Below, piece after piece: positions 32,101 through 42,700 of a stretch of 64,000 bases of DNA. The translations under genes and the position numbers were made by a program. Location: contig OX387205.1 of the NCBI GenBank assembly GCA_947561715.1, positions 191,001 through 255,000 of the forward strand, written 5' to 3'. Under the pieces are notes generated by a model. The model did no database searches and was not told the origin of the DNA. It worked only from the letters and a program-made list of their open reading frames with translations. Positions within the stretch are counted from its first letter, which is position 1. The number at the start of each line of letters is the position of its first letter. The DNA is from Ascidia mentula. Its lineage: Eukaryota > Chordata > Ascidiacea > Phlebobranchia > Ascidiidae.

Positions 32101-35100
32101 CAACAATTTGTAAATAATTTCATCGTTAATGAAAAACTTTTTTTTTGTTACAGCCTCAAGTGGACTTTCTACAATTGCCGAGCTGAGCATCGGTCGATTG
32201 CAAAACATCCCTGCAAAAAATATTAAAGTTTATCTCCTCCTTCAAGTCTCCTTCAGAAAAAAAATAAAACTCAGTTGAAACCCTGACTCTTCCTACCAGT
32301 TTCACAATTCCTTCCAGTGTAACCGTTTAAACAATTGCAGTTGTAATCGCTTCCAACTACTTCACACTCCCCTTCATTCATGCAAGGTTTGCTATGACAT
32401 GGATCTAATAAGTTAAAACAATTTCATTTTACTCCAAACATAGAATATTCCAGAAATAACCTCTTGCATTATTGCTAGAAAAGTATTTTGTACTGATAAT
32501 ATGCCTGGGAGCATCAGTTATTAATTGTTTCTAACCAATCCAGTGTTCTGCAACCTTTCTACAATGACATCACACTTCAACCCAATTTATTAGAGTTATG
32601 ATGTCACAATATAATTAAATGGTCAAATAAATGCAGTCTAACCATAAAGTTTGGATTAGCTTTGGCAAATATTCAAATTTTTAAAAAATATTGTCCTGCT
32701 GTGGCTACACCTGGTATTTCTTCATGGGACTGAGGTAGTGAACATGAAACACTTACATTCACCACAAACTTTAACACAAAAGTCCATGGTGTAAAGTTCA
32801 CTTCTACTGTTTCAACAAATTGGGTGAAATTAGAAACAAACTTACCCACTTTCTCACACAAATAGAAAGCAAGATAAGTGCAGGGGACGTCATTCCACTT
32901 TTGATTGGTTACAAACATTGAACCACAATCCTCAGCATACCCAGCATCATTTGGTTCTCTCACATTCCAGTTAGAATAGAGTGCAGGGTGTGTCCCATGA
33001 GCATTAACAGGAGATCGATCGAGCCATATCCAGTTACGTCTGTCAGTCCCAGTCATTCCAATAAAAATCTGATCTATAGATGTTGGATTATTTCGATAAT
33101 AATTTTGCACCATAGGAGCAACACTGTTTTGGATTTCTCTTGTTTTTATCATTGCAAGAATTCCACCCAAATCTTCACATTTCTTTTTGGCCACTGCAAA
33201 AGTTACTTTTCCTTGAGTATGCAGACTGTAGATCTTCCCACCAAAGCCTAAGGGCATAATTGCAATAAATGTGATTTAATGTTGAACCAACAAATGTTTT
33301 ACAACCAAAACACAAACAACTTACTTTGAATACATTCCTTAATTGGACAAATTTGAGTTTGTGAGTTTATCCCCCTACAGTAAACAAATGAAGGAAGTGT
33401 TTTACTGCAAGTTCTTCTTCTTAATCTGTTTCCACTTTCACCACAATTGTTTGTACATTTTGACCAACTGGTCCAATCGTCCCAAAAATCTAGCATTGAA
33501 ATGAAATGCATCAAAATCATTGTGTATTATATCAACAACCTAAGTTCACAAAAAACAACAACTTACCAATAGCATTTAATGAAATCTGCAGCCTTCTTTG
33601 CCCTGGAATGTGTACCCAAGTTTCTTTGATGTCATGCAAATATTCAACAATTAGTGTCACAGTGCAATGGTATGTTCTGGTGCGTGGATATGCTCCAACA
33701 TAATAAAATTGATCTACAAAGAAGACTTTACCATTGTGCCACCTCATGTACAACATGTTCACCTACTACTGGGTGCATTTATAGACTTTCCACCAGCATA
33801 GATGTATGTAGATGTGGAGTTAGTTTTCCTCTCATAGATCGGATAATCACGGTCAATATTCCCAAACACAGGATAATATACCCCAGGTAAACCTGTTGTC
33901 TCACTGTTAACTTCAACTTGTATTGGCAGAACTTTTTCTTCAAACATCATACACACAGTCACCACTTTCCTATGCCCATATGAATATAAACGTCCACTGT
34001 TAGCAGACATATGGAAAACGTGGCCATTTTCATAATTAGCACGGTTGTATGGTTTCAAAATGTTTTCATCATAGGTTTGTCCATCCGTCCATTGCATGAC
34101 CCCATCCGGTGTTTTGTCAATTCCTACCCAGAAATAATGAACTCGCGGTTTAAGAATCTTCATTAAAATTGAACGCATTTTTGATGATTTGATAACAGGG
34201 GGAGTGGCCCCATATTGTCTGCAATGAGCAACAGCATCAATATAACTCGATGCAACATCAATTGTTTTGTAACAATAAGGAGATGCCCTAAAGAATCCAT
34301 CTGGGCAGTTGCTTGGTTCTTGTGGAACAGACACAGGGGCTGCTGTAATGATAACACCTATGTCAAGCTTAATTAAAAGCAATTTCACTGCCATGACTTT
34401 TCTACAATGCTAAAGATTCAAATCAACAATATTTACAAACATTTTCAACTTCGAACATAACACACATATATATCAAGCAAGTCCACAAACATATGTGAAA
34501 ACATTTGGTGGCTGCCAATCAACAGCGTTTGTTAAACCCACAAAATAATGTGTTAATTTATTTAAACTACAATAAATCTCTTCTCAGTGTTGACAAACAA
34601 AACCGAAACATATTTGCATGGACTTTACCACTGAAACTTACATTGACAAGTTGGTTGTGAATCAGACCACCTCCCTGTAGCCAGACATTCCAACCTTGAT
34701 CTACCAGATATACTTGTTCCTTGTGTGCATGAAAATGTAACACTGTCACCTTGCACATATGTACCTTTGATCGGACGGACAACTAAGTTTGAGGTCAAAA
34801 CTGGATTTGGACAAATAACTGGGGAACATGAAAAAATATTTTATAATCAAACAAATTTATTCATTTTCACAAGAGTTATCAATACTTGAACATGTAGGTG
34901 TAGTGTTGGACCATTCCGTTGTTGTTAAACAAGATGCAGATGATGCACCAGATAATATGTATCCTGTCCGACATGAAAATTGTATACTTGAACCAACATT
35001 AACTGTCCCTTGGTTGGGATTAACGAATCCATTAAGTGGGGGTGAAGGGACGACACATGCTTTTACTACAAAATAAAATTTATTGGAATAAAAATAATAA

Positions 35101-38070
35101 AATATATAAACAACAACAAGTCTACATGAAGATAAAGCAAAACAATACATTTGCACCCAACAAAATATCTAACTACGTCCAAAATAAATCACTTACACAA
35201 TTCACAAAGTTGCCCACGATATCTTGCAAAACAATTGCATTGGAATCCACCAAAAAGATTCAGACAAATCCCATTGCTGTTGCATGGATTTGATGCACAA
35301 TCGTCAACTAGATTCAATGCAATGAAATACAGGTCAAAAATAGTGATTAACATTCACACCAAACATAAGGAAAATCATTCTAAAACGCAAAATCTATGCA
35401 TTACAATGTTGGGAATAGCCAAAAGGATTTTAGTCTGTTTCAATAAAAATTATTGCATTTTACAGCACTGATCTGCAGTAGTAATCTCCACATCATCAAC
35501 ATCAACTGAAGTGAATCGTGAAGCAACAAACTGTATGGCAAATACTCTGGTCTGTGCTGGAATCACAATATCTGTGCTGAGCCATTGGTTTTTGATGCCA
35601 ACCGTGGTTGGTAAAGTCCATACTGTATTCCGGCTTTGAATAGGTTGTAGGTGTTATAAGAATGAACAGAATCACTTACATTATTACATTTTCCACCAAG
35701 TTTTTTTTTGCAATCTGAGAATGAGTTGATAACGAAAAAAAGGATTTGGCAGAAACATACCCAGTTTTAATCCTGACACTGAAATCTTCTTTTCTAGATA
35801 TCGTTTTCACCAAGTACCGAAATTTTAGGCACTGTGGATTTTGTGCCTCCAATAAAGGTGATTCCAACAGAGCAATGCCATTGGCAGAGGTAACTCGTGC
35901 TACGTAACCTATATTTAACACGTTGAAAATTAAACCTTCTGTTCATGGCATCATTTTATTGCATCAACAAGTTTCTGACAGTAATAAACCACATTTTGCA
36001 AGAGCAAGCAACTTTACACCCATCTAAAAAGAGCATTTCTAAAGCAAACTACAATGACTTTAGAATGTATGATAGCTTTAGAATGTTTAATTTGGATAAC
36101 TATACCTCTGGCTGTGTTTGGAACATTTGTTGAAAAGCTTCTTGCCCATAAAGAATTTGGACTGACAAATCCACACAATGGCAAGTTGAATTCTTCAAAG
36201 TTGCAATCCTTGTTTACTAAATAAATATAGTTCTAAGTTAAAACAGAGATATTGTTTAGCCTTGCTGTTTTCTCTGTATTTCATGTTTACTGCTAAAATA
36301 TTAAATGCAGTTAGTTTGTACTATTGTAACGATGATAACTTTGTTTTCCTTGTCCACAGTTAGACCATTAATACTTTTAATGAAAGCCACAGTGCTTTGT
36401 TTCCAATTGAAAGGGTTTATATGTGTTTGTCAGCAACAAGCTACTTACATACACAAGTTGGCACTTCACCCCAACTTCCATTTTCATTGCATCTGGCAGT
36501 AGATTGTCCTTCTACTTTATAACTTTGATCACATGTGTAGGTTATTTGACTGTTATAAGTGAAATCAGACTTGGTAGTGTCAACATCACCATGTACAGGT
36601 GCACCAGGTGCAGGGCATCTTACAACTACACACATAAAAATGCAGTGGCCATCTTTGTACAAACTTGCACCACTTACTGTCACAAAGTGGGTGAGAGCCC
36701 AACCAATTTCCTTTAGTCCCACAAGTTTTGTGAATTTGATTTCCAACAAATATGTACCCTAAAAAATGTTATAAATTTCTTTACAAACTGCCTTAAAACC
36801 TAATGAGTGCTTTACCTCTATTACAGAAATAATTTGCTCTTGCCCCAAACTCAACCCCATCTGGTGTTAGAAAATATCCATTGTCCAGTTCTTGGGGAAT
36901 TCCACAGCTTACTCTTTTGCAGCGGAACCCAGATGCAGAAGATGCCCACGATCCACCTCTCCGACATGTTACAACACCACTGCCTGCGATGAAATATCCT
37001 AAAATAAAAAGCATTAATTTTTTACTTAATTGTAAATAAACTTCAAAAGTCAACAAGGAAAATTTAGGACAAAATAGGCAGACTGCACAATAAGGCCTTC
37101 TTTTTTACTGACACAAAGTTTGGTCTAATAATAGTTTTTTCCATACATGCATTTTCTCATCCACTGGCAATGAAGGGGTGTATCAAAAAAAATTTGTCAA
37201 CAAAATGCAATATATCTGTATGAAAGCGAGCTTACCGATTCTACAACTGTAACTGACGGTTTCTCCAATAAGATATGTACTTTTTCGTGCGTTAGGAAAC
37301 GCCAAGCCTATGGCATTTGGGGGGAAGCATCCAGCTGTAACAGAAACAACAAAGTTTTAACAAGCAAGACATTCGCAGTTCTGCTTGAAGCAAGAAAGGG
37401 CGCCAAATATTCAATCGCTTAAATCGCCACTAAGTGACCAACAAAAGAATATTAAATTAAAAAGGGGAGTTGAAAAAGAAAAAAGAAATAGGCTACGAGA
37501 AAATGATTGTTTTTTTTATCAGGAGAAAATCGCAATAAAAAACTACTTTTTTCACACAGCAACTAACCAACGCAGGTTGGGGCGTTTCCAGACCAATTCT
37601 TATCTGACCAACATCTTCTTGTGCTCGTGCCACTCAAAACATATCCTTGGTTGCATGAATACGTCACCTCTTTTCCGTAAGTTCGTTCTCCACTGATCCG
37701 ACCAAACTGCGGCTCTTCGAGATCATTGCATGTAGCGTCTGTATCAGTTGTATTTACATGTCAGTATCTTATAAATGCAATCCAAATTTCCGACTTACTT
37801 GGATTAAAACACGACCAACCACAGAAATCATCACAGAGACATCTTTTCCTCACGCCCTTGCAATCGGCTGTGGTCGTACAAGCCTTCCTACAGTTTCTGC
37901 CCGCTTCCACTCTGGCCATGATCCTGTTGCATTGCTGAGCCTGAATACCTAGCGATCAACAACAAGCCTTGGTGATTCCGAACTTGTAGACATTCGATTA
38001 CACGTGATAGCTTACCATGCACTTGAACCAGTATTAGGAGGCAGCATGACAAGGTTTTGAAACCCATCAT
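24336..38070 (-). CDS. Large secreted CCP/MAM/EGF/TSP1/C-type lectin mosaic protein
   Basis: Predicted extracellular, multi-exon (over 30 exons) protein. Order from the N-terminus: signal peptide ([19 protein letters not shown], exon 38016-38070); an eight-cysteine segment (37799-37948); four CCP/Sushi domains (about 37738-36448); a MAM domain in three exons (36215-35478); EGF (35308-35197); two CCPs (35065-34643); a first C-type lectin domain (34347-33777) plus a linker exon; then three rounds of TSP1, C-type lectin, EGF, an unnamed module and EGFs (33490-25666); and two final CCPs (25544-25349 and about 24550-24336), ending WQPNGCT. The exons I checked are phase 1-1, as in shuffled extracellular genes. 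No membrane segment or GPI signal is visible at the end, so secretion is inferred. A role in carbohydrate recognition or complement-like defence is plausible but unproven. It may be two genes joined near 34394. Confidence 0.82.
24557..25344. other. Penultimate intron of the mosaic gene with a hAT-like end
   Basis: Mostly non-coding. Near 24703-24740 lies CAGGGGTTCTAAAACTGGGG, which resembles the common hAT terminal sequence. I found no matching opposite end, so it may be a decayed or truncated element. A plus-strand 62-codon frame at 24971 has no recognised homology. Confidence 0.35.
29387..31248 (-). CDS. Module round 2: TSP1, C-type lectin, EGF, unnamed module, two EGFs
   Basis: TSP1 (31247-31083) has the C-mannosylation motif WSDWSSW and CPTSCGFGG. 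The lectin domain (30848-30452) has [14 protein letters not shown] and DWNDLAC. The EGF (30387-30270) reads [16 protein letters not shown]. The unnamed module (30112-29930) has [13 protein letters not shown] and [12 protein letters not shown]. Two further EGF exons follow at 29722-29617 and 29507-29387. Confidence 0.78.
31347..33490 (-). CDS. Module round 1: TSP1, C-type lectin, EGF, unnamed module, EGF
   Basis: TSP1 (33490-33326) has [12 protein letters not shown] and two C-terminal cysteines. The lectin domain (33247-32847) carries EPN in [15 protein letters not shown] and WND in KWNDVPC, the calcium and mannose-type ligands. The EGF (32404-32302) is NPC-type ([13 protein letters not shown]). 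The unnamed module (32211-32026) contains [13 protein letters not shown] and NRVKLTC. The next EGF (31480-31347) reads [16 protein letters not shown]. Confidence 0.78.
33570..34394 (-). CDS. First C-type lectin domain and linker exons of the mosaic gene
   Basis: The lectin fold begins [25 protein letters not shown] and has [17 protein letters not shown], but lacks the EPN and WND calcium/sugar motifs of the later lectin domains, so it may not bind sugar classically. The next exon (33752-33575) encodes a linker with the [14 protein letters not shown] segment. The frame opens with [17 protein letters not shown], which could be a signal peptide. I prefer reading the ACAG before [10 protein letters not shown] as an acceptor. 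Confidence 0.65.
34643..38070 (-). CDS. N-terminal CCP/MAM block of the mosaic gene
   Basis: After the signal peptide comes an eight-cysteine stretch with C-x3-C-x4-DC-K and [11 protein letters not shown], which I do not recognise. CCP1 (about 37569-37738) has the CNQGYVLSG and WSGNAPTC marks. CCP2 is split over two exons (about 37336-37240 and 36995-36830), CCP3 is also split, and CCP4 (36626-36448) ends WGEVPTC. The MAM domain starts [13 protein letters not shown] and is interrupted by two introns. One EGF ([14 protein letters not shown]) and CCP5-6 follow. This arrangement recalls complement regulators and selectin-like receptors. Confidence 0.78.
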
Positions 38071-38221
38071 TGCACTTGATGGGAACCGACCCTAAGTAGA
38101 CGTTATCGGGAAAACTATAAAAGGAATAGGCTGTCTATGAAACAATACGTAGAAAATATATTAAATAAGCATGACTTAGGAACACAAATCACGGATTTCC
38201 CCATAATTCTGAGTAGGCCTA

Positions 38222-38351
38222 TAAAGAGACTGGCAAAAACTTATGCCATGCCTTATGCCACCATTTTCAAACTGATGATGACATAAGTTTTTGCCGAAAC
38301 GTTTTCTTTTAAACATGACAATGTTAATAACAATAAGGGCCAGTCTCTTAC
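38222..38351. mobile_element. Small hairpin MITE
   Basis: Ends AAGAGACTGGC and GCCAGTCTCTT are inverted repeats, and an inner pair GGCAAAAACTTATG / CATAAGTTTTTGCC extends the hairpin. About 130 bp. The ends sit in TA-rich sequence but the exact target duplication is unclear. Confidence 0.6.
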
Positions 38352-38393
38352 TCAGAAGCATGACTTAAATTGTTACTGACGCTGCCAGGCATA

Positions 38394-38610
38394 CGAAATT
38401 AAGTAATGGGTATTGCTGAATACTGCTCTTTTGGCAAACTTTATTTTTATCGACGTTTCTCGACGTTTCGGCTGTTATGCAGAAGCCTTCATCAAGAGGT
38501 AATTACATTTCTTACCTCCTGATGAAGGCTGCTGCATAACAGCCGAAACGTCGATAAAAATAAAGTTTGCCAGAAGAGCAGTATTCAGCAATACCCATTA
38601 CTTAATTTCG
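38394..38610. mobile_element. Tc1/mariner-type palindromic MITE
   Basis: Near-perfect 217-bp palindrome with arms of about 100 bp, from CGAAATTAAGTAATGGG to its reverse complement, flanked by TA on both sides (38392-38393 and 38611-38612). A TA duplication fits Tc1/mariner-type insertion. The arms contain CTGATGA ... GCCGAAACGTC; see findings. Confidence 0.75.
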
Positions 38611-39778
38611 TAACGCCAATGAACGCAGCTGACACATCGTTGATGTCCAGTTAAGCATTTTAACCTATGAAGCCTTGGTATCTACATACACTAAATAACG
38701 CAGACATGGCTGCGTTAATAACCAGGAGCCGAAACCTTGTTTTGCAGATTTAAAGCAGATTTCAGGATTGCCCGAAGCATTTGCGAAACGAATCATCGAC
38801 AACGTACTTGCACGTATTGCGGTTTGTGGAATAAGGTTATTTACGCGCTAGAAGCAGTCGCACTTTAGTAAAGTAATATTGTGTTGTGCAACCTGCAAGT
38901 GTTCTGTTTACCGTTAATGCTTACAGCAGTTGCTATACTGAAGATACAAAAACACGAATGAACAGAAATATGTTTTAATGCTTCTGTTGAAATCAAAAAG
39001 ATAGTTTGTTAAAGACCTCGTCACACAGCTAAATCACGATCGAATCGCAAGTAAACGGTCAATCATATCACGTTGCCACCAAATCAAAACCTAAAAATCC
39101 AACAAAGTAGGCTAACTAGCATGCAATAAATGTCTGAAAAGGCCTATGTGTGCCATATGTGCAAAAAGTCAGCATTGCATCTATCACAATTTTAAGTTTC
39201 TTAATAATCCAGGATACTAACGTAATCGAACATACGTTTGACCTATTGGGACCCATCAGTGCATAGGTAAAGCATGGTCTTGCCGGTTAGCTGTAAAAGA
39301 CCTTTTATCACTTTGTGGTACTACAAACCAACGGAGACGAATCACTGAAAAATACTCTGTGTTTGATTAAATTCTGTAATCGTTCAAGCTTTGCCAGGCC
39401 AATGGAACCAAACTTCGTCAAAAAAATGAAAAAAAACGACAAAAAATGTAAAATTGTTTTACTTCGTTGATACAAAAATACTTGAAACACTGCAACTCGG
39501 GCGTGACGTATGTTAACAATTACGTCATATGAGGCGGGTGTGTTTTTGTTGGCACATGTTGCAATACCGTAATTTCTTTTCGTTTAAACACCGAAAATAA
39601 ACCCAAATTATCAATATATTCTGCTTACTTTATGATTGCAGTACTTTCTTGCGCAAAACTTAATAATTCAATAATTTTTGTACAGTTTGGGCAGATTTTT
39701 GGCAATGTTATTGAGAACTGTCCCGTAATGTTTTATTTCCAAATCGTCTGTTGAAACGCCACTAATTTGGAATACACC

Positions 39779-42700
39779 ATGGCAGCTCTGGTGGGGGAAT
39801 GTGGTTCCTTGGACATGAAGTTCTTCGACCTGGTTGTTCGACCCAAAGACGAAAATGTGGAAATAAAGTCTGGGTCTGCTTCCAACAAAAAACAACAAAA
39901 CAAGGATAAAAAACCCCGTCCAGTACAAAGGTAGCAATAATCTGTACAACCATATAAAGAATATTGTGCAACCTTTGGACACCAGATAAATCCCCACATT
40001 CTTTCCAATCTGGATTTAAGATAGACAAACCCAAATTATGTAAAACCAGGTCCTACACAAAAGGTTTTAAACGAAGCAATGTAAACATCCACATATTAGG
40101 TAAAATATTTGGGCAATGTGATGAAAGTATTAAATCAAGTTGTGTTTCCAGATCAAAACCAGTTTGGGCAAAGAAAAAACCAGAGGTGAAAAAAGAGGAA
40201 CCATCCAATCAAATGGTAAACTGCTATTTTAAGCTCACCAAAAATACCCCATTGTTTGTTGCTTCTGTTTGAGGCTATTGTCAAATGCATGCATCATCTA
40301 ACAATCTTCCATACCGTAACTTTATATTGTAGTACACCATCCATGTATAGCAGCTTAATATATCATTGAGATGTTAACTAGACTTTGTGTGCATTGGGCC
40401 TAGCACCAACTTCCATGTGACAACAACTATTGATCTTTTCATTCACTCTGTATATAACCAAGCATATTCCATTTAGCATTATTTTTATTCAGGAATCTCT
40501 TGTGATTTCTCCAAGTCCTCTCAATGTTCAGTTAACCCCCAACCCATCGGCAACTGTCCTGCAGTGCAGAGTGGAAAGAGAGGTATTTCCTCATCAACAA
40601 TTGCTCAATCAATAGAAATAACTTTTATTGTTCATCAGGTGAAAGATGCTGAGCAGTCGGCTCAAAGTTTGAAGTTGCTTCTTTCTGAAAACTTGAACTC
40701 TGTTGATGTTGAGATTACCGAAGGAAATGAAGCTGATAAAATGGTTTCTGTTCCTCAGGTAAATATCACTGTTTCCTTGTGTAAAAATGTCTAAATAATA
40801 GTTCTGTTTCAAAATGATGTGTAAGGTTTTGCACAAAATCACAAAACAGCTGCTCAGAAATTTGGTTTTGCTGATTGAACTTTGAAGATGGTTTCACAGT
40901 ATTGAGTTCAAATATTAATTGACAGGTTATAGAACTTGGTTTAGTCGGAGTATTTGAACTTATCCGTGAAACTGTGACCGACCACAAGAATATTTGTTGT
41001 AAAGCTCTTTCAGCTTTACTCAACATGTTGCAAGGACAAAAACTGGAGGGGATGAAGAACGAACCTGATCAAGTCTTAGGTGGAACTTCTTTTATCAAGA
41101 TTGTCTGGTATAAAAAAGTTCTGCGCTGATTAAACATTTTCTTTAGAGAACTTGTTTCAAATTTTGTTGGAACTTTCAAGACTTCCTCCTGAAGAAGTAA
41201 AAAATAATGAGAATGTGGATGATCTGTCGAAAACGTCACTTCCAGGCTTAGGAGCGGTTCCTGATAATGTTGATGGTTGGTACTTCTAACATAACTTTTG
41301 CACTGATTCTGCGCAGTGTTTCCCAGAAAAAAACTCCTGTATATTTCAGTCTCTCATTCCATTCCATCCCTTGCATCTTCTTGCCTCCTGAGTCTGGTTT
41401 TTGCATGGGGAAACACTGGGAAAATATTAGCTGTTGTCACGTCGTTCATTGCCGACTGCTCAAACCACAAAACTCCTTTGTACATAAAGGTGAACTTGTT
41501 CTTGTTTACATTAAACAAATTACATTTACATTTGACTTGCTTTTAACTTAATATATTTTTAAAAAAAGGTTAAACTTTGAATGTCACTGCTTAATTAAAG
41601 TTGTTCAAAATTTTAAGTTTTTTATTTTAGGTGGGTAGATTTGTAGATTGTTAATATTTAATTCTTGAACAAACCTCAGATTCCAACATCATTTGTGAAA
41701 CTGCAACAAATGATCATTGCAGCAGTTTTGAAAAAAGACCATCTTTGTCTTCCGTATAAAGTTGGAATTAACAAATCTGCCATACTCACAACTTGGAAAA
41801 TACAAAGTCAGTTCTATATTAATTTTTTTATTCACCATGATAAACGAGACATTATTTATAATTGCTCATAGCTTGTCATTTTTTTGATCAAAACTTAACT
41901 TTTAAGCTGAAGAATCAGACGTGGAGATATCGTCAGTGCAATGTGATGGTTCCTATATTTTCACTTTACTGCATGACGGACAACTGCTCAAAATTGGAAG
42001 TGGGTATAACGGGACAGTAGAGGGCAGAATATACAAACGAAGATCTGTGTTTGACTTACAAGGATGTTCAAAGCTTACTTCAAATGAACCTTCCCAACTC
42101 TTATATGCAGATGTAAGTTTATTTGAGGAAGGGCGTTAAGTTTTTATTGTGCTTACTTCTTGATACAAGCAGTATAGCGGATGTATCTGAATATTTAATG
42201 ACATCATAATTTAACACATTAGTTGTAAAAACCATGCACAGTAACAACATAACTATTTTCTAATGTTATTATTTGTGTGCTAGGTTTGGAAGGTTTTGTA
42301 CAATCCGGTTTTCATGCATAAATGACAATGCCTATTCTTGGCTAAATATTGACATGTACTTTTCCGGCGGCATATCCAGAGTGTTAACAGTTTAACTTGC
42401 TGAAAGTTAGCGAACATTTAAACAAACTTCGCAATTTCATTTAAATATACACTAACAAAAATTTTATCAAAAAATAAAACAGAATGGAATTATTTCGTCC
42501 ATGCTTACATTTAAAAAAGGACAATTTATTGACGATTTTTTCATCCCAGTTTATGTTTTTTGTAACAGGGAACGCTGTTTCTGATGACGAGTTACAAGTC
42601 TGTTTATTCAATTAACTCAGTGACATTAAAGGATAAATTGGTTTGCACATTGTCATCACTCGATGGGGTTTGGTTTAGTGACGGACAAGGCATTGCTTGC

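Larger units (their letters stand above)
38071..39778. other. Divergent intergenic region between the mosaic gene and MYCBP2
   Basis: About 1.7 kb of AT-rich sequence holding two hairpin MITEs in its left third. Short frames (e.g. minus strand 39308-39490) have no recognisable homology. It should contain both promoters, but I see no clear motif. Confidence 0.4.

Noticed and set aside
39308-39490. 60-codon minus-strand frame with a hydrophobic stretch
   Set aside because: Phe/Leu-rich from an AT-rich run; no splice context or homology.
39668-40034. Minus-strand frames of about 90-109 codons over MYCBP2 exon 1
   Set aside because: They are the complement of the MYCBP2 start exon and first intron; no family match.
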